Below the pieces are notes generated by a model that was not told the origin of the DNA, searched no databases, and saw nothing but the letters and a program-made list of their open reading frames with translations. The translations under genes were made by a program, and so were the position numbers. Below, in pieces: positions 1 to 8,544 of a DNA stretch of 40,186 bases; within the stretch, counting starts at the first letter, position 1; every line of letters begins with the position of its first letter. Origin of the DNA: an uncultured Prevotella sp. (GTDB taxonomy: Bacteria; Bacteroidota; Bacteroidia; Bacteroidales; Bacteroidaceae). The stretch is taken from NCBI GenBank assembly GCA_944321645.1, contig CALUMB010000015.1, forward strand, positions 1 to 40,186. The letters run 5' to 3'.

Positions 1-82
1 AATAATAAATTCCGTGAAGATATATTCGTGGAAGAAGATGTTGGAGAGGCAGGGCAAGGGCAACGCCGACGGCCAGGACTGA
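1..82 (+). CDS. C-terminal end of an unknown protein (partial)
   Basis: Reading in the frame of positions 2-4, 26 sense codons run from the window edge to a TGA at 80-82. The predicted tail is lysine-rich (it contains KIYSWKKMLERQGKG) and looks like real coding sequence, but it is too short to assign to a family. The gene would converge on the uridine kinase gene, and a strong hairpin lies between the two stops, as expected for a convergent pair. The alternative is that this stretch is simply non-coding. Confidence 0.35.
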   Translation, partial: IINSVKIYSWKKMLERQGKGNADGQD

Positions 83-85
83 CGG

Positions 86-125
86 CCCCGGCCCGCGCAG
101 GCTTTTGCCGCAGCGCGGGCCGGGG
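86..125. terminator. Strong GC hairpin between convergent genes
   Basis: A perfect 13-bp inverted repeat (CCCCGGCCCGCGC at 86-98 and its complement at 113-125) encloses a 14-nt loop. It lies between the stop at 82 and the minus-strand stop at 131. There is no good T-run on either side, so a bidirectional terminator or an RNA 3' end stabiliser is inferred from position rather than from a classical terminator pattern. Confidence 0.5.
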
Positions 126-130
126 GCAGG

Positions 131-745
131 TCAGCCTTTGTTGGCTATGCCCTCGATGTATTTCCGCAGGATGTCTATGCCGATGTTGTTTTCCCCTCCT
201 TGGGGGATTATGATGTCGGCATATTTTTTTGTCGGCTCGATGAACTGCTCGTGCATGGGCTTTTTCATAGAGAGGTAGCGGTCGATCACCATGTCGACGG
301 TGCGCCCACGCTCTATCACGTCGCGCTGTAGGTTGCGGATGAAGCGCTCGTCGGAGTCGGTGTCTACGAATATCTTCATGTCCATCATGCGGCGCAGCTC
401 GGCGTTGAGCAGCACCATTATGCCCTCCACAATCACCACTGGGCGAGGCTCCACGCACACCGTCTGGGGCAGGCGGCTGAACTCTGCGTAAGAGTAGACG
501 GGCATCTCGATGGCCCGTCCGGACTTAAGCTCCCTCACGTGGGCTATGAGCAGCGGCCAGTCGAAGGCGTCGGGGTGGTCTACGTTAATGGACTTGCGCT
601 CCTCTGGCGTGGCTTTCGATTCGTCTTTGTAATAAGCGTCGAGGGCTACCACCGAAACATAGTGGGGCGGGAGCGACTCGGCAATTTTGCTGACTACGGT
701 GGTCTTGCCCGACCCGGTGCCACCGGCTACTCCTATTATCGTCAT
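131..745 (-). CDS. udk: Uridine kinase
   Basis: A 204-residue cytoplasmic P-loop kinase of the uridine kinase/phosphoribulokinase family. It would phosphorylate uridine or cytidine to the monophosphate in pyrimidine salvage. The Walker A motif GGTGSGKT is at residues 8-15, followed by the family segment ALDAYYKD and the later VVIVEGIMVL strand. Length is normal for Udk. It is the last gene of a minus-strand run, 16 bp after the DNA glycosylase gene, so the two are probably co-transcribed. In this context it could handle nucleosides released by the nearby secreted nucleases, which is inference. Confidence 0.93.
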   Translation of the reverse strand: MTIIGVAGGTGSGKTTVVSKIAESLPPHYVSVVALDAYYKDESKATPEERKSINVDHPDAFDWPLLIAHVRELKSGRAIEMPVYSYAEFSRLPQTVCVEPRPVVIVEGIMVLLNAELRRMMDMKIFVDTDSDERFIRNLQRDVIERGRTVDMVIDRYLSMKKPMHEQFIEPTKKYADIIIPQGGENNIGIDILRKYIEGIANKG

Positions 746-761
746 TGGTCTTCTCTATTGT

Positions 762-1328
762 TTATTCATTTATGTAATCAAAGACAGGCTTGTAAGCCTC
801 GGCCTTGCGCTCTATCGCCATTGGGTATGCCCGCGACGAGCTTGGCATACGGTAGAGGCGCAGCGTCCGCCCGCCGAAGCCGAACTCTGTGTATGCCCCT
901 GTCTTTGGCTCGGCAATGCCGAAGTGGCTGCAAAACACGGTGGTGGCAAGTTGGCCGGCCGTCACCACGGCCTTGCATTCCGGCAGCGAGCGCAGCAAGG
1001 CGTCGAGGTCGGTTGGCTCGATTATCTCCAAGTCTTTGTCGGAGGCCGTGTTTTTCGTGCGGTTGACTTTCACCGCCGTGTCGTACATCGCGATGCCATG
1101 GGAAGTGAGGAACGGCACGATCATATCGAGGTCGAAGCGCTTTTGGCCTTTCGCTATGAAGTGTTCCTTGTCGCTGAAGAAGCAGATTCCGAAGATGCGC
1201 CACATATCGTTGGTGAAGTTTGGGTAGTAGAACTCCATGCACCAACGCTTGGGCGCGGGAGGGAACGTGCCGAGCATGAGCAGGCGTGCGCCTTCGGGTA
1301 GGAACGGTTTGAAGGGGTGTGTCTCCAT
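762..1328 (-). CDS. Uracil/hypoxanthine-DNA glycosylase family protein
   Basis: A 188-residue protein of the uracil-DNA glycosylase superfamily, closest in appearance to the deoxyinosine (hypoxanthine)-DNA glycosylase group. Such enzymes remove deaminated bases in base-excision repair. The N-terminal LMLGTFPPAPKRW segment corresponds to the catalytic/water-activating motif, and the C-terminal RMPSSSRAYP segment to the minor-groove loop. The start at 1328 (METHPFKPF) is chosen because the longer frame runs into the 27-bp inverted repeat upstream and gives an unlikely N-terminus. The exact damaged base recognised cannot be told from the sequence. Confidence 0.85.
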   Translation of the reverse strand: METHPFKPFLPEGARLLMLGTFPPAPKRWCMEFYYPNFTNDMWRIFGICFFSDKEHFIAKGQKRFDLDMIVPFLTSHGIAMYDTAVKVNRTKNTASDKDLEIIEPTDLDALLRSLPECKAVVTAGQLATTVFCSHFGIAEPKTGAYTEFGFGGRTLRLYRMPSSSRAYPMAIERKAEAYKPVFDYINE

Positions 1329-1367
1329 GAAGCGTGAACTTTTGAGTTTGGGGTTTGGGGCTTTGAG

Positions 1368-1480
1368 TGTTGGGTTGTCGCTTGCGCGATTTACGATTCC
1401 CAAATTTTGAATTGGAGCGGAACAGCTCCCTGACGATTTTAAAATTAAGAATTGTAAATCGCGCAAGCGACAACCCAACA
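1368..1480. repeat. Perfect 27-bp inverted repeat with nested hairpin
   Basis: Arms at 1368-1394 and 1454-1480 are perfect 27-bp complements. The 59-nt interior holds a second small hairpin (GGAGC 1414-1418, GCTCC 1425-1429). Weaker symmetry continues outside the arms, with TTTTGAGTTT-like tracts on both sides. It lies between the minus-strand nuclease gene stop (1498) and the glycosylase start (1328), so transcripts of either strand would fold strongly. It could be a terminator, an RNA processing element or a MITE-like insertion. No coding capacity was seen. Confidence 0.85.
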
Positions 1481-1497
1481 TTCAAAACTCAAAAATC

Positions 1498-2550
1498 CTA
1501 ATTCTTTTTCTGTTCTTTCACGAGGTAGACGACGGTGGGCAGGTGGTCGCTGTAGCCGTTGAGCCACACTCCGCTGGCGTGGGTGCGCTTGGGGTTGCCC
1601 TTGAAGCGGCCTTCCTCCTGGAACATATAGTCGCGGCTGAAAATCTGGTGCCTGAAGTATTTCAGAGTGGAATAGTCTTTCTTGCCGCCCCGGCAGATGA
1701 GCGATGGCGAGAGTATGATTTGGTCGAACAGGTTCCAGCTGCCGTTGTAGAAAAGCGTGCCTTTGCCGCTCTTGAGCGTGTTCCACCACGGGTTGTACAT
1801 ATCGCCGTCGCCCACTTCGGATATTTCGCGCTTTGCGCTTAGCTCCTCGGCCATCGAGCGGTTCATCGGGTCGTCGTTCATGTCGCCCATTACGATTACC
1901 TTCACCGCCGGGTCTTCCTTGATGAGCGAGTCTTTTATTGCCTTAATTTGCCTTGCCCCGGCCTCGCAGTAGAACGAACCGTTGAAGCGGCTTGGCAGGT
2001 GGTTGACAATCACGGTGAGGCGGTCGCCGCCTAAGGTGCCGCTCACGGTGAGGAATCCGCGCGTCTTGTATGCGCTGTCCTTTTCCAATGGCTGTATGAA
2101 AGGCAGGAGCCTGGCGTCGCTTACGGTGAAGAGCCTCGGGTTGTAGAGCAGGGCGCAGTCTATGCCGCGTGCGTCTTCTCCTTCAACGTGGCAGAACTTG
2201 TAGCCGCGTGCGGCCAAGGCCGGTTGCGCCGTGAGGTCTGTCAGCACCTTGGCGTTCTCGACCTCGCTCACGCCTATTATGGCGCAGCCAATCTTTGGCA
2301 GCACGTCGGTGCCCATGTCGGCCAGTACGCGGGCCATGTTGCGCAGTTTGTTGGTGTATTTTATGCCGTTCCACTTCATCGCCCCGTCAGGCAGGTACTC
2401 GTAGTCGTTCTTCCCTTCGTCGTGGCAGGTGTCGAACAGGTTTTCGAGGTTGTAGAACCCAACGGCGTAAACGGAGTATTTCTTTTCCTGGGCGGAAAGG
2501 TTGAGGGCGGCCACAATGGCCAATGCCATCAAAAGCAAGTGTCTTTTCAT
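1498..2550 (-). CDS. Secreted endonuclease/exonuclease/phosphatase family protein
   Basis: A 350-residue protein with an N-terminal signal peptide (MKRHLLLMALAIVAALNLSA) and the EEP (DNase I-like) fold. Landmarks in order: FYNLENLFD near 32-40, metal-binding Glu96 in VSEVEN, His184 in VNHLPSR, Asp223/Asn225 in MGDMNDDP, Asp276 in NLFDQIIL, and the terminal SDHLPTVV with Asp335-His336. The full catalytic set is present, so a metal-dependent phosphodiesterase or nuclease acting in the periplasm or outside the cell is expected. It is divergent from the receptor/lipoprotein operon starting at 2857. Substrate (DNA, RNA or another phosphodiester) is not determined. Confidence 0.88.
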   Translation of the reverse strand: MKRHLLLMALAIVAALNLSAQEKKYSVYAVGFYNLENLFDTCHDEGKNDYEYLPDGAMKWNGIKYTNKLRNMARVLADMGTDVLPKIGCAIIGVSEVENAKVLTDLTAQPALAARGYKFCHVEGEDARGIDCALLYNPRLFTVSDARLLPFIQPLEKDSAYKTRGFLTVSGTLGGDRLTVIVNHLPSRFNGSFYCEAGARQIKAIKDSLIKEDPAVKVIVMGDMNDDPMNRSMAEELSAKREISEVGDGDMYNPWWNTLKSGKGTLFYNGSWNLFDQIILSPSLICRGGKKDYSTLKYFRHQIFSRDYMFQEEGRFKGNPKRTHASGVWLNGYSDHLPTVVYLVKEQKKN

Positions 2551-2856
2551 TGTGCGTTATGTTTTGTTTTGGTGCAAATATCGTAATTTTTGCCGACATG
2601 GCAATGCCGTTAACCATTTATTATTGCAACTTTAATGAAATTGACCGATTGCGGGCCCGTGCGCAGCCTTGCCGCCTGCGCGATTGCATCGACGCGCCGG
2701 CAAGGAAATGGTCGGCGTGGCGGGCATTGCCGGTAAACGGCTGCTGCGTCTTGCAAAGGCAACATTTCACAAAAAATTATTAGGATTTCCTTTGGATGTT
2801 AAAATATTTTTTGTTACTTTGCAGACTGGAATTATTAAAACAAACTCTATTTATCT
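2551..2856. other. Divergent intergenic region, nuclease / receptor
   Basis: 306 bp between two divergent genes. It holds the receptor promoter near its right end. On the minus strand GATATTTG (2582 to 2575) is a possible one-mismatch -7 box for the nuclease gene. The middle (about 2640-2760) is GC-rich and no gene, repeat or RNA structure was recognised in it. Confidence 0.5.
2791..2821 (+). promoter_or_regulatory. Bacteroidales-type promoter of the receptor operon
   Basis: TTTG at 2791-2794, a 19-nt spacer and TTACTTTG at 2814-2821 (one mismatch to TAnnTTTG). The start codon follows 35 nt downstream, giving a short leader. It probably drives the three-gene plus-strand operon ending at 8306. 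Confidence 0.7.
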
Positions 2857-5403
2857 ATGCAGAAAAAGCTGAAAATTGCGGTGGCCGCCTTGTGTTGCGC
2901 CACGTCGGCTGTGGCCCAGGTGTCCGGACAGACGGACAGGCCCGGGAGCGCAGGGCAACTGACTGACATGGAGACAGAGCAGGCGTTTACCTTCACCGAG
3001 GCTCAGCTGGGAGAGGATGCCGACATGACCGACAACGTCATAATAGTCAGCTCCAACAGCAACATCTATGCTTCGGAAGTGGGCTATCTGTTCAGTCCGG
3101 CCCGGTTTAGGTATCGCGCCCTCGACCAGAAGTACAACGAAATCTTCATCAACGGCGCACCGATGAACGACGCCGAGTCGGGGCAGTTCCGTTACTCCAT
3201 GATTGGCGGACTCAATTACATTTCGCGGGACGTGGAGTATTCGTTGCCTTTCGAGGGCAATAAGTTCTCGATGCCTGCTGCTGCCGGATCAAACAACTAC
3301 AATTTCCGCCCGAGCCACTATGGCGCAGGCCAGAGGGTGTCGGTAGCCGGGGCGAACAGAAACTACACTTTGCGCGGAATGTACACCTACAATTCCGGGC
3401 TGACGGATAAGGGATGGGCCTTTACGGCAAACCTTACCTACCGTTGGGCAAACCGCGGATATGTGAAGGGTACGTTCTACAATTCGCTTTCATACTTCCT
3501 CGGCGTCGAGAAAGTGATCAACGACCACCACAGCGTCTCGCTCGTGACATGGGGCAACCCGACCGAACGCGCCTCGCAAGGCCCTGCCACCGACGAGAGC
3601 TACTGGCTGGCCAACAGCAATTACTACAATCCATACTGGGGATACCAGAACGGCGAGGTGCGCAACTCGCGCGTGGTACACGACTTCGCGCCAACCGCCT
3701 TGCTCACGTGGGATTGGAACATCAACGAGACGATGAAGCTCACCACGGCCTTCAGCGGTAAGTACAGTATGTACAAGAGCACCAAGCTCAACTACAACAG
3801 CTCGGAGAACCCGCAGCCCGACTACTGGAAGAATATGCCCAGCAGCTTCTACGACGTTTGGGGCGACGGCGATCCCGAAGACCGCACGGAGGAGGCTTTT
3901 GCCAATTGGCAGACGGCTTACAACTATTTTTCCTCTTCCGAGGCCAACCGGCAGATTAATTGGGACAGGCTTTATGCCGCAAACCGCAACGTTTCGGCGC
4001 AGGGCGCGGATGCCATGTACTACATACAGGCCAAGAACAACGACCAGCTGGCGTTTAATTTGTCGTCGTCTCTCAAGACGGATTTGACGAAGAACACCTC
4101 GCTCGACCTCGGTTTCATGCTCTCGACGACAAAGGGAATGCACTACCAGACGATGGAGGACTTGCTCGGCGCAAGCGTCTACCACAATATTAATACTTAC
4201 GCTTTGGGAACATACGCCCCGACAGACGACCGCGTCCAGTATGACTTGAACAATCCAAACGCCGTAGTGCGCGAGGGCGACAGGTTCGCTTACGACTATA
4301 ACATATTCGTACACAAGGCAAACGTCTGGGCCACTTACGCATTCAAGGACGACGTGCTCAACGGTTTCGTGAGCGGCCGCGTGGGAGGAACGTCGATGCA
4401 GCGCGAGGGTGATATGCGCAACGGTATGGCTCCTACAAACTCGTTTGGCAAGAGTGGCACCGCCCGCTTCCTCGATGGAGGCGCCAAGGCTGGCGTTTCG
4501 GCCGACTTGGGCGGCGGCAGCGTGCTCACGTTGGGCTTCGGCTACGAGGCCAAGACGCCTAACGCCTCGGAGGCATTCCAGGCTCCTGAAGTGAACAACA
4601 ACTTCGTGAGGAACCTTAAAAACGAGAAGGTGCTTAGCTCGGAAATAGGCTACCAACTCGACTGCCCGTGGCTGCACGCCAACATCAACGCCTATTATTA
4701 CTACATGACCGACGTTACCGACTGGCAGCAATTCTACGACGACTACGATAACTCCTTCACTTACGTCTCGCTTACCAATATGCGCAAGGAGGCATACGGC
4801 GTGGAGTGGGGACTCGACTTCAAGGTAACGCCGGAGTTCAGCATCAAGACTTTCGGCACGGTCAGCGAGGCAAAGAACATCAACAACGCCGATGTGTGCT
4901 ACATGGAGTCTAACAGCGCAGCCGTGAACAACGACATTTGCTGGAACAAGGGAATGCACGAGTATGGCACGCCGCTGTCGGTTTACAGCCTTGGCCTTAG
5001 CTATCATGCCAGCGGATGGTACATCGACCTCAACGGAAACTACTACGACCGCATCTACCTTAGCTACGCCCCGAACCTCCGCTACCAAGGGTCGATGGAG
5101 CAGGAAGGCTTGTTTGATGGCGTGAACTACCAAGTTCCGCCACAGCTTGAGGGCAACGGCGGCTTCATGCTCGATGCTTCAATCGGCAAAAGCATATACC
5201 TTAAGCGCGGCCAACTGTCGATAAACCTCATGGTTACCAACTTGCTCAACAACACCAACATAACCACCGGTGGTTTCGAGCAGAGCCGCAGGAACAGAAG
5301 CAATCCCACTGCCGACCAACGCACGTACAACTTCCAGCGCAACCCGAAGCTCTATTATGCCTACGGAATCAACGGAATGCTGAACATAACTTACAGATTC
5401 TAA
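2857..5403 (+). CDS. TonB-dependent receptor-like outer-membrane protein
   Basis: An 848-residue outer-membrane beta-barrel protein with a signal peptide (cleavage probably after AVAQ near residue 21). A plug-like segment follows (about 55-135, including SSNSNIYASEVGYLF and FINGAPMNDAESGQF). A long barrel full of alternating aromatic strands ends in LNITYRF, with the terminal Phe typical of outer-membrane proteins. It lacks the carboxypeptidase-like N-terminal extension seen in SusC-type receptors. It heads an operon with two surface lipoproteins (gaps of 12 and 20 bp) and is divergent from a secreted nuclease. This suggests import of a product bound or cut by those proteins; the substrate is unknown. 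Confidence 0.88.
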   Translation: MQKKLKIAVAALCCATSAVAQVSGQTDRPGSAGQLTDMETEQAFTFTEAQLGEDADMTDNVIIVSSNSNIYASEVGYLFSPARFRYRALDQKYNEIFINGAPMNDAESGQFRYSMIGGLNYISRDVEYSLPFEGNKFSMPAAAGSNNYNFRPSHYGAGQRVSVAGANRNYTLRGMYTYNSGLTDKGWAFTANLTYRWANRGYVKGTFYNSLSYFLGVEKVINDHHSVSLVTWGNPTERASQGPATDESYWLANSNYYNPYWGYQNGEVRNSRVVHDFAPTALLTWDWNINETMKLTTAFSGKYSMYKSTKLNYNSSENPQPDYWKNMPSSFYDVWGDGDPEDRTEEAFANWQTAYNYFSSSEANRQINWDRLYAANRNVSAQGADAMYYIQAKNNDQLAFNLSSSLKTDLTKNTSLDLGFMLSTTKGMHYQTMEDLLGASVYHNINTYALGTYAPTDDRVQYDLNNPNAVVREGDRFAYDYNIFVHKANVWATYAFKDDVLNGFVSGRVGGTSMQREGDMRNGMAPTNSFGKSGTARFLDGGAKAGVSADLGGGSVLTLGFGYEAKTPNASEAFQAPEVNNNFVRNLKNEKVLSSEIGYQLDCPWLHANINAYYYYMTDVTDWQQFYDDYDNSFTYVSLTNMRKEAYGVEWGLDFKVTPEFSIKTFGTVSEAKNINNADVCYMESNSAAVNNDICWNKGMHEYGTPLSVYSLGLSYHASGWYIDLNGNYYDRIYLSYAPNLRYQGSMEQEGLFDGVNYQVPPQLEGNGGFMLDASIGKSIYLKRGQLSINLMVTNLLNNTNITTGGFEQSRRNRSNPTADQRTYNFQRNPKLYYAYGINGMLNITYRF

Positions 5404-5415
5404 AACATCGAGACA

Positions 5416-6246
5416 ATGAAAAAAGCAAAATATCTTATATTCGCTTTCCTCTGCATGGCGTTCGCCGGATGTATGGACGGCGATTGGGACGAGCCTTCAA
5501 ACGAGCAGTCTCCATGGGGCAACAACAGCATCGAGGAGACCAACGTCATCACCATCGGCGAGTTGAAGGAGCGATATTCCAGCGTGTTCAACGCTTCCTA
5601 CGACCAGGCTGTGCAGATAACCGAGCCTTTGCAGGTGAAGGGTTGGATTACCGGCAACGACATCGGCGGCAACATCTACTCGCAAGTGTCGCTGCAAGAC
5701 GAGACCGGTGCCATCATCATCGGCATCCAGCAGAGCGGCCTCATGGGCTACCTGCCCATCGGCCAGCAGATAATCGTCGAGCTTAACGGGCTTTATGTGG
5801 GCGCCTACCGCAAGCAGTGCCAGATTGGCGTGCCTTACAACGGTGGCATAGGCCGCATCGACAAGTTCACGTGGCAAAAGCACTTCAGGGCAATTGGGGC
5901 TGTCGACGCGGCAAAGGTAGAGGAGTTGAAGACCGACTTTTCACCCGAAATGGATATGTTCGAGAACTGCGCCAAGATAATGACTTTCCGCGGCGTGACC
6001 CTCAAGGATGCCGACGGGCAGACGGCTTTCGCGCCCGACGACGGTAGCGTGGCGCTCTCCGCCAACTGTGTCAACCGCGAAATAGAAGGCTACAAGGACA
6101 TCGTTGTGCGGACAAGCACATACGCCGACTTCGCGGCTGTTGCCATGCCGACCGGCCCTGTGGACATAACGGGCATTTTTACGCGCTACAACGACGTGTG
6201 GCAGATTCTCCTCCGCACAGACAAAGACATCAAACAAGCAGAATAA
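5416..6246 (+). CDS. DUF5689 surface lipoprotein
   Basis: A 276-residue predicted lipoprotein with the lipobox AFAGC (lipidated Cys19). The body matches the Bacteroidota DUF5689 family: ITIGELKERYSS near 46-57, then an OB-fold-like stretch with VKGWITGNDIGGNIYSQVSLQDE and GIQQSG. OB folds of this kind often bind nucleic acid or oligosaccharide. The gene sits 12 bp after the receptor gene and 20 bp before another lipoprotein gene, so it probably acts on the cell surface as a binding partner of the receptor. No catalytic motif was seen. Confidence 0.85.
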   Translation: MKKAKYLIFAFLCMAFAGCMDGDWDEPSNEQSPWGNNSIEETNVITIGELKERYSSVFNASYDQAVQITEPLQVKGWITGNDIGGNIYSQVSLQDETGAIIIGIQQSGLMGYLPIGQQIIVELNGLYVGAYRKQCQIGVPYNGGIGRIDKFTWQKHFRAIGAVDAAKVEELKTDFSPEMDMFENCAKIMTFRGVTLKDADGQTAFAPDDGSVALSANCVNREIEGYKDIVVRTSTYADFAAVAMPTGPVDITGIFTRYNDVWQILLRTDKDIKQAE

Positions 6247-6266
6247 ACCATCAAGCATAACGAATC

Positions 6267-8306
6267 ATGAAAAAATTCTTTTATCCAATAATGGCTTTTG
6301 CCATCGCGGCATTCACGCTGACTGCCTGCGAAGACGTGCCCGCACCTTACGACGTCCCGACAGGGGCTGGCGATGAAGAAGTGGTAGAGGGGCAATATAT
6401 CAGCGAGACGTTCGCCACCAGTTTTGGCGACTTCACCGTACATACCGTCAAGGGAACGCCGTGGGTGATAGACTTCAGCACGGCCAAGGCCAGCGGCTAC
6501 GACAACGACGCTATGGCAACCACCCCGTCGGAGAGTTACCTCGTGTCGCCTGCCATCGACCTTAGCAACTCCACAGGGGCGCACATTGAGTTCGACTACA
6601 TCCTCCGCTACTCGACCAACTACGGCACGCCCGACCCGACGCGCCAGAACCGTGTGCTCATCACCGACACTTATACCGGCGACCCCGCCACTACAAACTG
6701 GGTGGACATAACAGAGACGATGACCGAGGGCAGCGACTGGAACACGTTCTATGAGTATAGCGGCAACATCGACGAGAGCTTCCTTGGCAAGCCCGACGTG
6801 CGCATAGCCCTCTATTACTCGTGTGAAGACCAGTCGGCCACATGGGAAGTGAAGAACCTTAAGGTGCTCGAAGGCTTGGCGGAAAATTCTGGTGACAAGC
6901 CAAGCGAACCTGTCGTTGGCGGCGAAGGCGACGGCACCGAGGCTTCGCCATACAACGTTACTGCGGCTATTGCCAAGGCTTCGGCCTCCGGCGTGTATGT
7001 AAAAGGATTTATCGTAGGCTATGTTTCAGGCTTGAGCTACGATGACGGTTGCGTGTTCTCTTCCGACACTTGCACTGTGACCACCAACGTTATAATTGCC
7101 GCCAGCGCTTCTGAGACCGACCGCACGAAGTGTATGCCTGTGCAGTTGCCGTTCGGCGACATACGCACAGGGCTTAACCTAAGTGACAACAAGGCAAACA
7201 TTGGGCAGGAAGTGGTGCTCTACGGCAATATCGAGAACTACTTCCGCGTTCCAGGCGTGAAGTCTGTCACATACGCAAAGCTTGGCGACAAGGAGATTGG
7301 CACCAAGCCCTCGCAGCCTGTCGGCGGCTTGCTTTCAGAGTCGTTTGCTTCCGGCCAGGGGCAGTTCCAGATTGTAGACATAGAGCTTGGGGGCATGAAT
7401 TTTGTCTGGTCGCACGCTTCGAGCTATAGCTGCATGAAGGCTTCGGCTTATTTCAACGGCGAAAACGTTCCTGCAGAGAGTTGGTTGGTGTCGCCTGCGT
7501 TTAGTCTTGCTGAGGTAAGCACCCCCATCCTTTCGTTCGACAATGCGGTTAATTACCTCTACGAGGACGCATTGGACGCTCATCTACAGTTGCTCGTCAG
7601 CACCGATTACGACGGGACCGGCAACGTTGCCGGCGCTACATGGACTAAGGTTGACTTCTCGCCACTGCCCGAAACAAACAACTCTTTCACCTTCGTCACA
7701 AGCAATGCAAGCCTTGCCGCATTCGCAGGACAGCCTAAAGTGTACATCGCCTTCAAATATACGAGCACATCTTCTTGCGCCCCGACGTGGGAGGTCAAGA
7801 ACCTTAGTGTGACCGATGGCGAAGGCAGCGGCGAGCAGCCGGGTGGCGAAGAGCCTGGCGGCGGCGACCAGCCCGGCGGGGAAGTGAGCGGAAACAGCAT
7901 CACAGTCGATGTAAATTCGTTTGGGATCACAAGTGGCGAAGCAATTCCAACACTTAATTTGACAGATGGAACAACTTTGTCTTTCGCTGATGGCGGGAAT
8001 AGGAACGCACCGGCTTATTATGAATCATATGGCGGGTCTTTCCGTTTCTACCCCAACAATTCTATGACCATAACGTCAACCAAGGCCATTGAGAGCGTGA
8101 CGATAACTTGCGACCAGAATGGCAGCACCATTTACAACGCTTCCGGCGACGTGTCGAGCACCCCCGGAACTGTGAATGTTTCTGACGAGACAATAACAAT
8201 ATCCGGCATTTCGTCTACTTCTGTCGTTATCAACAACACGAGCACAACGACAGGTGCGCCGTCGCAAGTGCGTATGAAGTCGATAGTAATAACATACGCC
8301 GAATAA
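6267..8306 (+). CDS. Multi-domain surface lipoprotein (choice-of-anchor J / DUF6359-like)
   Basis: A 679-residue lipoprotein with lipobox TLTAC (Cys21). I read four parts. A jelly-roll domain of choice-of-anchor J/DUF5017 type spans about 45-200 and ends in TWEVKNLKV. An OB-fold domain resembling DUF6359 spans about 218-345 (VKGFIVGYVSG, then MPVQLPFGDIRTGLNL). A second jelly-roll domain spans about 355-520 and ends in TWEVKNLSV. After a Gly/Pro/Glu-rich linker (about 522-545) a small beta-domain runs to the C-terminus. The two copies of WEVKNL show internal duplication. It is the last gene of the receptor operon and is followed by a clear terminator. Surface binding of a polymer is inferred; no enzyme motif was seen. 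Confidence 0.8.
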   Translation: MKKFFYPIMAFAIAAFTLTACEDVPAPYDVPTGAGDEEVVEGQYISETFATSFGDFTVHTVKGTPWVIDFSTAKASGYDNDAMATTPSESYLVSPAIDLSNSTGAHIEFDYILRYSTNYGTPDPTRQNRVLITDTYTGDPATTNWVDITETMTEGSDWNTFYEYSGNIDESFLGKPDVRIALYYSCEDQSATWEVKNLKVLEGLAENSGDKPSEPVVGGEGDGTEASPYNVTAAIAKASASGVYVKGFIVGYVSGLSYDDGCVFSSDTCTVTTNVIIAASASETDRTKCMPVQLPFGDIRTGLNLSDNKANIGQEVVLYGNIENYFRVPGVKSVTYAKLGDKEIGTKPSQPVGGLLSESFASGQGQFQIVDIELGGMNFVWSHASSYSCMKASAYFNGENVPAESWLVSPAFSLAEVSTPILSFDNAVNYLYEDALDAHLQLLVSTDYDGTGNVAGATWTKVDFSPLPETNNSFTFVTSNASLAAFAGQPKVYIAFKYTSTSSCAPTWEVKNLSVTDGEGSGEQPGGEEPGGGDQPGGEVSGNSITVDVNSFGITSGEAIPTLNLTDGTTLSFADGGNRNAPAYYESYGGSFRFYPNNSMTITSTKAIESVTITCDQNGSTIYNASGDVSSTPGTVNVSDETITISGISSTSVVINNTSTTTGAPSQVRMKSIVITYAE

Positions 8307-8356
8307 GTTGCAATGGTGATTTTTTGAATAATCTGTCGCCAATATTTTAATTGAAA

Positions 8357-8389
8357 GTCCGCCCCCGCAAAACCGGGGGCGGGCTTTTT
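8357..8389 (+). terminator. Rho-independent terminator of the receptor operon
   Basis: A GC stem (CCGCCCCCG at 8359-8367 with its complement at 8374-8382, loop CAAAAC) is followed by a run of five T. It lies 50 bp after the last stop of the operon. Confidence 0.9.
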
Positions 8390-8456
8390 GCTATATGCTT
8401 GGCGGCGTTTGGCGTCGTTTTTTGCTGCCTAAAGGTGTAGAATCAGTATTTTTGGT

Positions 8457-8464
8457 TATCTTTG
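8457..8464 (+). promoter_or_regulatory. -7 box of the DUF362 gene
   Basis: TATCTTTG matches TAnnTTTG exactly and lies 80 bp before the ATG at 8545. No convincing TTTG box was found at the usual distance upstream. Confidence 0.45.
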
Positions 8465-8544
8465 CCCTTAATTATTTAACTTTCGTGTGGAGGAATAACG
8501 CTAAATTTGCAGCGTGGAATTGTAAACATTTAACAACATAGAGT

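Noticed and set aside
3490-5133. Long minus-strand reading frame inside the receptor gene
   Set aside because: It is antisense to an unambiguous outer-membrane receptor. The translation is Val/His/Arg-rich without any motif, typical of an antisense shadow.
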